Positions 25,801-38,900 of a stretch of 64,000 nucleotides of DNA are shown here, one piece after another. The position numbers were made by a program, and so were the translations under genes. The notes under the pieces were generated by a model. That model did no database searches. It had not been told where the DNA came from and saw nothing but the letters and a program-made list of their open reading frames with translations. Position 1 is the stretch's first letter, and every line of letters starts with the position of its first letter. Source of the stretch: Plectrocnemia conspersa (taxonomy: Eukaryota > Arthropoda > Insecta > Trichoptera > Polycentropodidae); NCBI GenBank assembly GCA_009617715.1, contig VTFK01000056.1, forward strand, positions 1 to 64,000, read 5' to 3'.

Positions 25801-26430
25801 TGACTAGAACCTCAATCAATTTTCAGACGAAGTAGACCGTAAATGTCACTCGAGCTAATAGCGAGACGGAATCTAGCTCTTAAGCCAATGTCAGGTTTCA
25901 TCCGATTGCATCAAACATAAATTACATCCAGTTGAATTATGGGAATTCCGTCCGGGTGGGTCACCAGGGTAACAAACTTTGCGGACACTGGAGCGCTTAA
26001 TTTTCTTTCTTTCCCTCTATTCGTTTAATTTCGCTTTTATAAAAATCCTCTGAGCAATTTCGCAGCAGCGCCCCGAGCATCTGGCGCGCAGGGTGGGCGG
26101 CATCTGGCGTTGTCGATGAAAATCGGAAAATCCTCAAGTGGTCGGCGGGAAAATTCACCAAAATAATTGCTGGGATTTCGAGTGTGATTTTCAGCGGCTG
26201 AAGTTCTTTCCGAGCGATAATTGCTGCGACGAAAACAACGCCCGAAGGCTTTTCAGGACAAGCTAAAAGAAAAATTTACCCTCGGTCGTTCCTCTTTTTC
26301 AGCTGGTAGACAATCGGAGAGCAGGCTTGGAACTTTTTTGATAGGACTTTTGTCCGACGGCGCATACACGAAAACAGTTCGAGAGTTTGTGATTAATCGC
26401 TCGGTGAGTTTTGATTAATCCGATGAATTT
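25801..26430. other. GC-richer island with a 65-codon plus-strand frame (26221-26418)
   Basis: CG-rich sequence such as CAGCAGCGCCCCGAGCATC (26063) stands out from the flanks. The frame MLRRKQRPKAFQDKLKEKF... runs to 26418 and contains a donor-like CG/GTGAGTTTTG at about 26402. The protein is basic and unrecognised. There is no clear acceptor upstream, so an exon call is weak, and the whole island may be conserved regulatory DNA. Confidence 0.3.
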
Positions 26431-28030
26431 TCAGTATCCGATGTAAACTTTTAATGTGACGTTAATTCACTTTTCGTTTTAAACACTGTAATGGCATTCT
26501 CAATCAAAAATATTTGATTTAACAAAATAATAAATATTTTATTTTTGAGTAAAATACAATGTTTTAAACATTGAAGACATGGCAATTTTAATAAAAAAAT
26601 ATTAAAAGAAAAAATACATATATATGCTGTGCTTTAAAAAATATATTTTAATACCTATATACAAACCTGATATTATAAATAAAAAAATATAATACTGACT
26701 GGCATATTTAAATAACCAGTCTAAGTTTTATACCCAATCACATATCAAAATAATAAATTGTGTATCGAAAACTTTTCTGAGTGAGCTGTTGGATATAATT
26801 CTACATATAATAGATATATCCACAATCACACTCGGCTACAGCAACACGGGATTCGTTCGCGTCATTCCACGGTAACCTCGTGTACCTTTTATAGACATTG
26901 AAAAACCCTTTGATTCTTAAATATAGTTTGTCATGAGCTATTTTTTTGAGAGTTACGCAACTTTTTTCGCGTGAATTTAAGCCACGTTTTAAAGACATAT
27001 TTTTATTGGTTACTAATAATGCAGTAAAATTAAACATTTACACTATTTACTGACATAAATAAAGCTTATTTATCGACTTGGACTTTACAGTGAATATTCA
27101 TTGCAAATAGATAAATCTACAACTGTCAATAAAAATTAAATGACAATGAGTTGTTCGTACGCGATAAGCAAAATGCAAAGATATCATTAAAATTCTAATC
27201 TAATATTATTTTCAAGTTACTACGATTTTCATATCACTTGTATACAAAACATCGTAGATTGTCAATGAATAAGCTATGCTTCTTTGTTAACATGGAACGC
27301 CAAGATTAAAAGTTTGAATTTGCCAATTACAAGAGTTTGAATGGACATGAATAATTTCATTAAAATATTTTAATTTTTAAAGAGTTTGTGTCTTATGATC
27401 TGGCTTAATGGTTAATACAAGATCATAAATACGTTGTTTCCCTTTTGAAGTAGTTTTTCGACAGTTAATTCAAAACATGAATAATTAACGTCTATTAGCG
27501 TTGGAAATTGCGTCGCTTTGTCCCCAAGAGTATGCAAACCTCCATTGTGGGGTCTCTGTACACGGATTGTTTCTTTGATGAGGGTTGACACGCTCCATGA
27601 CCGAGTCAATGAAGGCAGTTCATGGATAATGCGGAAACAGTATGCAATCTGACAGACACTATCGGCTTTGTAGCGTTGATTAACGCGCTACCGACGGCGC
27701 TACCCTATGTTATAAATTTGTCAAAATTAAATTTCAACTTGACATGGTAGCAAATTAAGGGTGGTTTCATGCGTTAAATGACGCAATTAAAAACGGTGAC
27801 TCTTAACTTTCAACTATTTGAGAAAAATCGATTTAGTGAAAAAAATTCTGCTTAACTAGTTCACGATCGTGACTTTCATTGTTAAGTTGAGAATCAGATT
27901 TTTCAGTGAAAAATAAAAAAAAAATTACTTTTATACTCATTGATTCTACATGCTCTAATAAAATCTGTTTGTGAGAAATTATTATTTGAACGAAGTGAAG
28001 TTTTGCAATAAACAAACACATTGTGCTTTA
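26431..28030. other. mixed stretch with two short minus-strand frames
   Basis: Minus-strand frames at 26801-27037 (78 codons, cysteine-containing end CDCGY) and 27412-27609 (65 codons, containing PHNGGLHTLGDKATQFPTL) lie in less AT-rich sequence but show no known domain. An imperfect palindrome, GTAGCGTTGATTAACGCGCTAC around 27669-27690, sits in the patch after the second frame; it may be the edge of a MITE. Confidence 0.25.
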
Positions 28031-31000
28031 AGATAGAAAAACGGTTAAATACAGAGAATAAGAGGATGATATTGAATTACCAATCACGTGTAATGAAATG
28101 TTATGTATACAAACATCTTTAAGTGTTTGTGTGATCCAAACCATATATTCATAAAATGTTTTTTTATTAATAATTTAAAATATAATTTCATAAGCTTACT
28201 TAAAATTTCAATATGCATGTCAATTTACGTACACTAAGTGCAGGATGCGGCAGAAGCGCTATTTATGCCAGGAAATTAACTGTTTACAATTTAACCCTCT
28301 ATCAACTAGAAATTCCAGATGTATACTAAACTGGAATTAAAAATTAAACTCATAAAATTTAATAATATTGATTATAGTTGAAAGTAATACAGCAACGTCC
28401 ATTGTAAATGCTTACATAAAAAACTAATTTAAATAAAAGTAAAGCAAAAGCACTTACATAAATTGTATAGTATTTCTTATTATTTATAATGAACAAGCCT
28501 ATCACTATGGCTTACATTACTTTTAAGGTTTTTTTTTCGTCGATGAAAAAAGCAAATAAATAATGTATATACTAATTTAGGATATAATTATATTAATTTG
28601 TTTATTTTGATTTTAATAATATTCACGTAATTTAAAACGTGAAACATCATCCTAATAATGATATATATATACATAAAAAATTCAAGAGTATAAAATAAAT
28701 TGATTATATAAGTGAATTATTTCTTTCAGCAAGAAGAGAATAACCCGAGTGTCGAATTCTAAATAGTTTACATCTAATTAATATAGTGAAATTTATTAAA
28801 TTAAACTGTACCCTTTTTCTGCGATTTATATACATAATCTATAATTAGTATAAAATTAGCTTAGTAGAATAGTTACAGATATAGGATTTTTCAGTGTATT
28901 TAAAATTTTAATTAGAAAGTCGCCAATTGTAGAGATTGATTAAAGCATTGTTATCATAAAAGAATATAATACTTTTGAGATTTTGTGTTGCAAAAAATGA
29001 TTGTAATATACTTATTTTTTAGATGCTATTGTAAGATGATCTATAAAATGTTATCCGAAGGGCCTTAATAAGTAAAATATAAGTATTTTAATATTAAATT
29101 ACACGTTGACTATTTTTTTCCTTATAAGATCTAGTTTTTTTTTAAATGTAATCAATTGATTTTATTTAAAATAATATGATAAAATTATGTAGTAAATAAT
29201 TATTTAATTAATAAAAATCTAGGTTTTGAGCTTTAAATAATATTTATTTTTTAATATAAAAATATTCTTAAAATTATTAAAATTAAAAACGGTTTAGTTT
29301 AATTCATAGAAAACAATACAATAATTAACAACATAAATATAAATAAATTACTCTTTATAATAATAAATTGAACTTATGTCTAATTAGTATTGTAGAATTT
29401 TTAAAATATTTTAGTGATTTAAATCATCTATTTTGGTTAATTCTGTTTGGTATAAAATTATGGTATTAAAAAAAAAGAATCACCAATTATTTGGAAAACG
29501 TAGAGCAAAACTAGTATAAAAGCATATAAAACAAAAAAATTCAGAAAGCAGAAAAAATGGGTAAACACTACAAAGTTTATTTAAAAATGAATAAACACAA
29601 CAAATATTTTTTTTTCACAATTAATTATTTTATATATAGTCGATTTATTTTATTATTAAAGGCTATAATTAATGGTTATATAAGCTGTATATTTTCATAA
29701 TTTATTATGTAGTAATACATATTTTATTAATTAGAGATAAGCTTAAGATAACACACTAGATTATATTTATTTTACTGGTTAAAATTAAATTATTAAATTT
29801 ATAGAAGATTATTAGAAGTAAAGTTAGATCCTAGCAAAATATTTAAAAAAATTAAAGTTTATTTTTATGGGTAAACTATTTCTTATACAAAAATAAAGCA
29901 GCAATAAACTCGTAATAGTAATAAGTTTAGTCCACTTCTAGTTTATTTAATCTAATAAAGTGAAATTAAAAAGTCTCTCATTATTTGAAGAGATTACATT
30001 ACAAAGGTAAAACCTGAAAAGGAAAAACTATTATACAATTAAGGTGCTTTGTTGAAAAAATGCTGTAAACACTTTAAAAGTAAAATATATTTGATCATTA
30101 AAATTAGTAATAAATAAATAGGTCCTTAAAAAAAACAAATTATATTCAGAGACAAAAATATTTTAGGATTTTACTCTAAAATATATTATTATTAAACTGT
30201 TAAAATCACGTTGTTTTTTTTTCATCTAATAATATCACGTGTTTTATAGATAACTAATTTGTTTAAATTTATATAAAATTATGGTTAAATTAATATATTA
30301 AATAATCCATGTGTAGTATATATATTTAATTGATTAGAGCTAAGTTTTAAGCTATATATTATATCTGTTTTTTAAGGTGATCAAAAAGTAAAATATTGTT
30401 TTAATTTAAACAAAATATTTAACATTAGCACCAAGTTTATTTTAATAAGAAAACTATACGATAATTACCAAAATAAAATAAGCAATATACCCTTTATAAT
30501 AAATATTTCTCAATACATACAAAATATCTGTCGATATATGAATTATATTAAAATAAATATATTTTTAAACATTATTTTAAAAATATAATTATTAGCTAAC
30601 GAATAATTGACGAAAATATCATACTTGTTTATATTTAAAAATTTATAAAAATAATATGAAGCTCAAAGCTAAAACAATATTATTGTTAAAAGTAATTTTT
30701 GGAAACATATACATTTAAGCAAAATAAAAGTCAAAAATAGCATTAAAGTAGAAAATGAACACGTTACTCACACTTCATTATTTTTAAAAAACCGTGTAAT
30801 AAATTAAAAATATAATTTAAAAATAAATTTTACTTCAAGGAGGAAATAAATTTTCATAGTTATTTAGATGGCGTCCTTAAATAAATTGAAACCTCCAAAA
30901 AAAAAAAAGCCTAAGATAGAACGGATATTTTGAATTTTATTGAACATCAAAAGCAGTCAGAAACTACTCTGTAACTAAGTTAAAGGTTATGTTGTAAAAC

Positions 31001-31230
31001 AAAGTTGTGAATAAATAATACATGATATTACAATATTAATATAATGTGAGTCAAAAGGCTAGATAAGGGATATACCCTAAATTTATTATTTTTTTACTAT
31101 ATTTTTTTTCATAATTCTTTTCTAAATTCAATACAAAATCCGTTGCATAAGGTAATGGGAAACCTTTTTACTTAATTTTATTAAATAAAATGACTAAAAT
31201 CGCTTTTTTCAGTAAATGAATAAAAATAAT
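28031..31230. other. AT-rich desert, no feature seen
   Basis: This is the longest uniform low-complexity A/T stretch in the window. I found no gene, hairpin or recognisable repeat in it. Confidence 0.45.
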
Positions 31231-31660
31231 ACTTGAGAAGATGTCATCGCAAGAGTTGAACTTGCTTAACCGTATGATGGTGTATGGAGATAAAAAGATA
31301 ATTATCTATGTATACACCTATGTAGCAAATCTTGCTTTTTGTGAGTTCACCTTATATACCTACACTTTACTTTTTTTACGCTTTTTCCGCCCTAATTACC
31401 AGTGCCAGTCCTGCTTTCACTACGCGAATGTGCTCGGTTAACTTGTTGAGTCGCGATGCAATTCAGGCCCGTTGCCGAAGTGCTTTTTCCATTTCAATTA
31501 ACTGAAATTATCTCATAATCTCGGCCGAGCAAAAAAAACGGTCGTTATGCACATTTGAGCGTTAATGATACCGACCGGAGCTGGGCTAATGAGTTGTTCC
31601 ATAGAAAACGTGATTCAACATCAAAGTGAATCGTTTACGAAAAATGCGAAATTACTATAC
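31231..31660. other. GC-richer island, function unknown
   Basis: A 66-codon plus-strand frame (31241-31441) ends inside the island with no recognisable domain. The most complex part is 31440-31600 (TCGGCCGAGC, GATACCGACCGGAGCTGG). I see no exon boundaries. It resembles the other islands and may be regulatory. Confidence 0.3.
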
Positions 31661-32329
31661 AGGGATGTGCTAAACGACTTGTATTAAATTTTTAGCAATA
31701 ACGGTTTCCGCTTGGTTGAATGTAATTAGTTATTAGTGCAAAATGAACTATCGTTTGTTATCTGTATAGGTTATAGCAGTCGGATGTTGAAATATGGTAA
31801 ATGTATTAATACATTAAAATTTATATTGGAATACGTGAAAATGTATGCAGATTATAAAGCATTATGCAAATTGTGTATTGTATGTGTTATAATGCGCTTT
31901 TGTATCACTTGTGCCTAGCTGATTATTGTTACAATTGTAATCCTATACTTGCAGTTTAATTTAAAACCATTATTTAGCATTCAAATGAATTGCCTGATTC
32001 TCAATTTTGTGAAATAATCTGAAAATACAGACACAGTTATGACATAAAAATATATAATATACAGAATCTAAAAGTAGTAATACGTTTTGAAATTTCTCGT
32101 TCGAATAGATTATATCTATTGCATATTTTAACATCCTTACAATTTTTAATCTATCACAGATGTTAGTTTTGTAACATATTCTGCATAAAGTAAAAATACA
32201 CAGTGTCATAAAAGAGCAAGCTTAACAGGTAAATATAAGATAAAGCTTTAGAAAAAAATGCCCTAAAATAGAGTTTCACAAAAAATGGTAATTTCAGCCC
32301 TGATTGTGTTTTAAAAATTTTAACAAAAT
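31661..32329. other. AT-rich sequence, no supported gene
   Basis: Two low-complexity frames (31736-31918 plus, 31970-32209 minus) are hydrophobic and cysteine-rich without a recognisable pattern, and look like chance frames in A/T sequence. Confidence 0.35.
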
Positions 32330-32520
32330 TTGCTTATACAATATTGAGTTATTGTTGAATAAAATTAATGATACAGAATTGCTCCAACGCATTATAACAG
32401 GTGACGAAATATATATGTATGGTTATGACATAGAAACAAAGGTCCCATTGTTTTAAGAACCCAAAAAAGTTCGATCGAATGTAAAGGTTTTTTCTCACAG
32501 TTTACTTTCATTAAAAAGGT
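32330..32520 (+). mobile_element. mariner-type transposase fragment
   Basis: Plus-strand translation from about 32380 gives LLQRIITGDEIYMYGYDIETK, interrupted by a stop, then EPKKVRSNVKVFSHSLLSLK. This matches the block around the first catalytic Asp in mariner-family transposases (TGDE followed by a YGYD..TK pattern, then KVRSNVKV). The fragment lacks the N-terminal DNA-binding region and the second and third catalytic positions. It lies 45 bases left of a different mariner copy on the other strand, so it is a separate insertion. Confidence 0.7.
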
Positions 32521-32564
32521 AAGTTGCACTATAAATGCTTAAAAACTTTTAATATATGCTATTA

Positions 32565-33642
32565 GGTTACCCCAAAATAAATGTAATTTTTTTAAAGGAA
32601 CTTAAATAATTTTTCATTTTATTTTATTTTATTGATGCAAAATAATATTTCCATCTAAAGGTTTTTCCATAATTTAATTATTTTTTCCTTTTAGCAGTCT
32701 GAATCTAAATATTTTCTAACCTCTTTTTCATATTGTCTGCATTTTATTTTGTCTTGGAAGTGTTTCATCGTTTGAAATAAATGGTTGTGAAAGGAGCAAG
32801 GTCTAGAGAATAAAGTGGTTGAGATAAAAATTTTAAGTCAAGTTCTTTGATTTTATCAAGGGTCAATTTTATCACATAGAGACGCGAATGGTCGTTTTGT
32901 AGAACAATTAAATTATTGTTGACAAATGCAGGCCTTTTTATTCCTCCTCGTGTACAATAATCTGCATGAACATAATATAAGCTTATTGTTAATATTTGAG
33001 CAGGTTTAAGATTTTCCTAAAAACAATCCCTTTGATTTTCCACCATACACTCAAAATAATTGTATTACATTAAGCCTGTGCCTTTAGATAAATTGTGCTA
33101 CTAGACATTTGAATAACCACTGTCTTCTATGATGATTTTTAATATTCAACAATCATTTCTTATCTCCGGTTATCAATTGATCGAAAAACTGCGACTTGGC
33201 TTTAAGATTTAGCAGTTTGTTTTTTTAGCTCAATTCGTGTGGAACCATTCGCCCTATTTTCAAGCCTTTCTAATCTTCTTAATGTGTTTATGCAACAATT
33301 TAATCAGACTGGTTTAGTTCTTCGGCTAGCTAATTTGAGTTTAAGTAGGATTTGTTTCTATTTCTTCAACCAAAACATCATCAATTATTCTTGATATTGT
33401 AATTTCCCTTTTAAATTTTTTTAAATATTTTTTACCATTTACAGATATTTAATGAATCACATTTTTTTAATGATTGTAGTTGACAATTTTTTTAAGGTAA
33501 TTTATACAACATACAATTTTGTATACTTTGTTTAATTGGTAAAAATTCTACAATTGTAAATTTTATTTTAAATGTCAGAAAGCGAAGTCAAACTTCAGTT
33601 AAACCTTAAATTAAAATAAATACATTGATTTCAGAATCACCC
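32565..33642 (-). mobile_element. decayed mariner element with terminal inverted repeats
   Basis: The transposase normally performs cut-and-paste movement into TA sites. The element is bounded by TA at 32563-32564 and 33643-33644. Left end GGTTACCCCAAAATAAATGTA and right end (complement) GGGTGATTCTGAAATCAATGT are imperfect inverted repeats. Minus-strand reading gives ITGDKK at about 33160-33180 (first Asp block), then SVWWKIKGIVF at 33020-33055. It continues with QNDHSRLYVIKLTLDKIKEL at 32845-32905 (second Asp block) and PLYSLDLAPFHNHLFQTMKH at 32765-32830. In that last block the third catalytic Asp has been replaced by His or Asn. Many stops and frameshifts make it inactive. The length, 1078 bp, is a little under the usual 1.3 kb, consistent with deletions near the transposase N-terminus. 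Confidence 0.85.
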
Positions 33643-34500
33643 TATTTATAGAAATGTGGTGGTTTTTACGATTTGCACAATTTATTAACATTTAGGTTGA
33701 TTTAAGTTGGGCCACACACGGTATGTTGACAACAAAAAAAATTAAGAGAAATATCATTACGAAATAATTGAATTAATAATTGATTAATTGCACAAAATAC
33801 CTCATAACACATTCGCCATTATTGGTAATCAGCCAAATGTACTGAAAAAATATTTTTTTTAATTTTTTTTAATTTTAAAAATATATGTGCTAAACAATAC
33901 ATACTATCCTGCGCACATTACTATCGTTCTTCGACTCTCAGTTACTGATCGCCTAAGTGACTATCTTAATAGTTTTTTTAGGCGTAAATAAATCTAGCAT
34001 TTTAAATAGGCTTCAAAAAACATAAATTATTTTTAAATATTTATTTTTTACTATTTATTTTTTACGTAATGAGTTTTAGTGAATTTAAATTATTTATGAA
34101 ATATATTAGATGATAACAGATAATAACGATCTACTAATCGATTTATATTTTTTTTATATATGTTTTCGTGAAATATAATAATAATAAAAATACTTATAAT
34201 AAATTTAATGAAAGCCTAAAAAGTGAAATATAGAAATATGTACAATGTGTAGAATACGTTGTTTCAAATTGTCAACTAGATTTAAAATCGCCCTTGTAAC
34301 TTCAAGAATTTTTATTTAGCTATTATAAAAGTCGTTTTAAATATTTAAAAGATGAAATTTATTTATGTTGTATTATTCATAATTATTATTAGTAGTATTT
34401 GCATTTAAATTGCTTTTTTTATTTTTAAATAAAAATTTCCGTTATACATAAATCGTACCTCTAACAAAAGGATATTCGCAGCTGTCGATTTTTAAATTTC
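33643..34500. other. AT-rich sequence, no feature seen
   Basis: The stretch is A/T-rich with homopolymers. I see no supported feature. Confidence 0.4.
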
Positions 34501-34930
34501 AATTTCAATTTATGTAAACGACATCAGATCAGAATCCGAGATCCGTGATGGATAGTATGAGCGAAAAATAATGAGAATTAGATTGTCAATCATTTTTGAA
34601 ATTCGAGCGTCTCAATCACAGTGAGACTGAGAGGAAATACTGCTGCAAATCAATCGTCCAAATCGAAGTAGAATAATGTATTTTAAGTTATACATTTTAT
34701 ATGTGTTTCATTATTATTATTATTTTATTAATACGGCTGAGCAATTAATTAGCAGACAATAATGAATGTTATTCATTTCAATTTTGGTTCAGGCGTCTCC
34801 TTGTCTCGCGTTTAATTAATCAAAATGGATAACGGAGGCGCTCCTTCGGAAAGCACTCAAAGGGAAAACGCGAGCATCCGAAATCAAACTTCGAATGGAA
34901 CAACTCACAGAAGAAATACTACCTAAATTT
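34501..34930. other. GC-richer island with a 33-codon frame (34825-34926, +)
   Basis: The frame starts CAAAATGGATAAC, a favourable insect start context, and reads MDNGGAPSESTQRENASI... to a stop at 34924-34926. It is polar and lacks a signal peptide or membrane segment. No family is recognised. It could be a short peptide gene or a chance frame in a conserved element. Confidence 0.25.
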
Positions 34931-35470
34931 ATTTCACCGTACAGGGTGTACAATAAATATGTAACCTTTATTATTTTTTAAACGCAAGCAAAGTAATAGA
35001 ATCTTTATTAAGAGATTGAATCAACTCAACCATTTTAAAATAATTTTAGTGACACATTATTTTCGTGAATGTCAGTGACATTTTATTTCTAGATTTTAAT
35101 CGATAGAAAGTTATTTTTTAAAACTACTTTAATATGATATTAAATTAATAAAAATAAAAAGAGGACAAATATAATTTTTTCCTCATCCATATTTTTTTAA
35201 TTTATTTATAAAAGCTCGTGTGATTATTAAGAAGTAAGAACAATATCACGAACTAAAATATGTAAGAATGTGCATGATCCAGATATCAAAATTGTTTATG
35301 AACTATTATTTAAGCACTGTTTTGCCATGTCAATTCATTAATACCTTACACCATTATTTATATGATTTAAAATTATCATTTAAATATAAAAAGCTTTTTT
35401 TTAATATAAAAATAAATCGACTTTATATATTAATTTAAAAAAAAATTACATACATAAGTACCAAAGTAGC
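34931..35470. other. AT-rich sequence; a transposon-end-like motif at 34942
   Basis: ACAGGGTGTACAATAAATAT at 34942-34961 resembles terminal sequences of several DNA transposons, but I found no inverted partner nearby. The rest has no supported feature. Confidence 0.25.
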
Positions 35471-35538
35471 GTGGCCGTACCAATACAGTTATACTGTATC
35501 TAAATAGCTAGAATACCGCCGTATTAGTACGGCCATAC
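35471..35538. repeat. short hairpin (possible MITE remnant)
   Basis: TGGCCGTACCAATAC at 35472-35486 is followed about 34 bases later by GTATTAGTACGGCCA at 35521-35535, its inverse with one mismatch. A smaller palindrome ACAGTTATACTGT lies inside. The hairpin stands alone in A/T sequence. No target duplication is obvious. Confidence 0.55.
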
Positions 35539-36022
35539 CACTCAAAAGGGCAATAAAACTTTTTGATCTAAATTTAAAATAAAAACTATAACCCATTGTT
35601 CATTTGTATTTAGAATTTCATCGACGAGGAGCAACGAAAATAAGCACGTATTTATTTCACTTTATGTTAAGAAGTATTATTACAAAATTCAAGGTATATT
35701 TTTTTATATTTTTATCAACAACTTGATCTGCAATTTGCCAAAGATGTTACTTAATCACATGAGAAAATGCGACACTCACAACAGCAGAAACAAGGCAAAA
35801 AACTGTATTGGTACTAGAAACATCAGCAGATTGTCCTTATAGCATTGCAAGGACACATTAAGATAATCCCAAGCGCTCTACTAAACAATCACATTGATAT
35901 TTCTTTGGGAGATTATAAATATAAAGAAAAACATTATTTTAAATGATCAATAAGAATTATATGTGTAACATAATCAGTAATTTAAAATTTTAAGAAATAA
36001 TAAAAATTATAAACACAAATTT
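35539..36022. other. AT-rich sequence, no feature seen
   Basis: I see no supported feature here. Confidence 0.35.
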
Positions 36023-36098
36023 TCATATAAGATTTAAACCCGGGTCTTTTAGACTTGTTCACCAACTTATCCCATTGATTTATCGTTCTGGCTATGGT
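36023..36098 (-). repeat. tRNA-derived SINE head
   Basis: On the minus strand the segment reads TAGCCAGAACG (A-box-like) and, about 45 bases on, AGACCCGGGTTTAAATCTTAT, a B-box-like motif. The block around the B box matches the one at 4066-4100 and, less closely, the one at 52860-52885. It is a member of the same dispersed family; the tail is A/T-rich and its end cannot be fixed. Confidence 0.5.
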
Positions 36099-36899
36099 TT
36101 AAGTTGTGTAAATTAAAATAAATTATTACCTTTCAATTGAAATCTATAATTAAAACAATGTCTTAATATATACAAATACGGATTTTATAAATTAATTTTA
36201 AGGTAAAACTAATATAAAAATGTCTTTCAATGTGTTTTTTTTCTTATTATTTTACTGTGAGATTAGGAAAATCTAAGAAAACCTACTTCATGATAATTGA
36301 CAATAATTAAAATTATTAAATATATTCTTTTATATGCACTTATGCGACCTTAAATCACATAATTCGGTATTATAAATGGCGAATATAATTGCGTATCATT
36401 TTAAATTAGCAATAAAATGTAGTACTTATTTGTGTATTACACGTATATGTATACTATTATAGCATTGTATACTTAAATTTAGATAGTGAAGCATCACATA
36501 ATAAAGCAAAATTAAATTTGAATGCTAGCACTGGGACAAACTATTTAATGGAAGCAATCTTAACGTGTGAATTTTAAAATTTTAATTATAAATTATATTA
36601 AAACCATTGTAATGTTAAAGATTAAATTTTATGATTTTCTAAGAACGTTTCTAACTAGTAGGATGTTGTTATTGCTTACTTACTGATTTATTTTTGTGGT
36701 AAATGATTTTTGTGTGACTCACCTGAAACAAAAAAAAATAAAAAGATATTAGTTTGATAATATTATTAACACAAAAATATGCTAGAAACAAAAAAAATCT
36801 AATTGTGTTTATTTAGATTTAAATATGGCTAATTTAATTCCAGTAAATTTGCATAACAAAGTAAATATTTTATAAAATATTATCTTCAATGATGTTTTT
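36099..36899. other. AT-rich sequence, no feature seen
   Basis: The stretch is low-complexity A/T without a supported gene. Confidence 0.4.
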
Positions 36900-37520
36900 A
36901 AAAAACTCATGAACGAGCATTCACCTCGACGTAAAAAGTAACTGCGGACGTCATAGATTTTTTCCACACAATACAGCTCTAATGAAAAATTTCCAGGATA
37001 TTTCATTAACTTTTTTTCTCAATCTCACCCTACCCTTAAACTCAAACGCGAGATGAATGTCGACACACGACCGCTCACTTTCTCCAATCGATGTAACTTC
37101 AATCCGTTTCCTGGCGTGCTTCGATTCGTACCCCGAGAAGAGAAGATGACAATGGTCTGGTTGCGATTGTCGGCTTTTGTCTTCCTCTCGCACAATGTTT
37201 ATTATCTGTACTCGCCGAACTCTCTATCCTTTGGCTCACAATGGAAGACGAGAACCACCCGTTTCCATTGTGGTCGATTACTAATTCAATATAAACACAC
37301 ACACCTACAGAAACTATTGATTTTCGACATCAGGCAGACATAATCGAAATTATGTAAATTTAACACAAAGATACGCTAGGTGACGATTAAAATTCCTAAT
37401 ATGACGCTGCTGTAATTAATGTCGATTTATGCTTCGAAGCGAATCACCTCGGTGTACACAAACAGATTTATCTGAAGTCAAGCGAAAAATAATTGGGAGA
37501 TTATATTTACGTTAACCGAT
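36900..37520. other. GC-richer island with opposing open frames
   Basis: A plus-strand frame of 96 codons (37053-37343) and minus-strand frames of 80 and 67 codons (36951-37193, 37099-37302) overlap. None has a recognisable domain, and the plus frame ends in a histidine/leucine-rich tail. The island is the feature; I cannot assign a strand or product. A lineage-specific exon or conserved non-coding element are both possible. Confidence 0.3.
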
Positions 37521-38540
37521 TTCGAGTCGAACGACATTTTATTAAATACTTGTTTGGAAATCTTCTCCTGTGTTCACAAACCAAATGTGATCAAAGCATG
37601 CCAAATTAAAAATAACACAAAACCATCTAAATCTAATAAATAACGTTATGGTTTACTTTTTTATTGTTATTTTATTGATTGGTATGTTCTTGTTTTTTGA
37701 CCAAATTTGCTAAAATTAATAAAACATATACAATAATAATGCTTTTTACCTATAAAACATCGCTTGAGAAATGACTTTTTTATATTTGTAACTCAGTTAA
37801 ATTATGTCTTTGAATATACCTATAGGACATTAAAAACGTCAATCTATAATAGATTAGTCATTAACGATTTTTTTATATAATTATCAGACGTATTTAATTT
37901 TTTTAAATTCTTATCATAATTATACCTTGAAATTTTGTAAAAAAATATATTTAATAATCAATATTATAAAGCAGTTAAATTGATCATAGAGATAAGGAGC
38001 AACTTTTGTTCATCAAAAATACTTTTGATCTAATGTTAAAAAGTCTTACTAATTTTGACAACATCTTGAACGAAAAAATCAATTATCAATGATTTCGATA
38101 TGAACAATTATTATTAAATATTCATAGAAGAATCACTGCAATCTATTATTTTTAATTAAAATTTCTGGGTTTTAGAACGAATATACTTTGCTTTGATATG
38201 CGAGTGTTTTGAAATAGCGCTTCTTTCCAGAGTAAAATATGCTCGTAAAACAAGGTTATACTATACATGGTTAATAGTCAAATTTTGTATAAATAAGTAT
38301 CAATTTAAATTGTTTTTTTAGCTGAAAAAATCAAACTTGATTACTCATATAATAATTGCAATAGTAATTAGTTTTATTTCGATCTCCCTGACGCCATATA
38401 ATATGAAAACCATTCAGTGGAATTTGTACCTATGCTATTTGAATTTATAAACAACGACTATCGCGCTGGTTCAATAATGCTCAATAAGCTATTTAATTAA
38501 ATTAGCTTTAGCAAAAAAATATTTTCTCTGATATGTATAA
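37521..38540. other. AT-rich sequence, no feature seen
   Basis: I see no supported feature here. Confidence 0.4.
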
Positions 38541-38900
38541 CCATTTTAACCACGCGGCGCTCAAGCGGTTAATTTACAAAGCGCGCGCCTTCGGAGTGAC
38601 GTTATCTATAACCTACTTGAATTACTAATGACTTTGCCGCTGCGCACAATAACGACTCGATATAAGATCTAATCACGAAATTATTATACAATAATTACGA
38701 ACCTTCGCTTAATTGACGTTCGATACGCCGAACTGCTACTATGTTATACGGAGAGGCTCCGAAAACAACCCAAAACTATCACGCTCCAAAGAACTTTAAT
38801 TAGGTCAGTGTATCCGCACTGGCATAGGTCTGCCTGAATTCTGTACATCGACAAAGGAACGAAAGCCAAGCCCATTTGGGATAACGCAATCGCCAGATGT
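38541..38900. other. GC-richer island, function unknown
   Basis: The island opens with ACGCGGCGCTCAAGCGG and AAGCGCGCGCCTTCGGAG and continues to about 38890. No long frame or transposon terminus was seen. It shares its composition, but no obvious sequence, with the other islands. Confidence 0.3.

Noticed and set aside
34942..34965. ACAGGGTGTACAATAA as a transposon end
   Set aside because: It resembles known DNA transposon termini, but I found no inverted partner or target duplication within a plausible distance.
37053..37343. 96-codon plus-strand frame in a GC-richer island
   Set aside because: Two minus-strand frames overlap it, no domain or splice boundary is visible, and open frames on both strands are expected from the composition.
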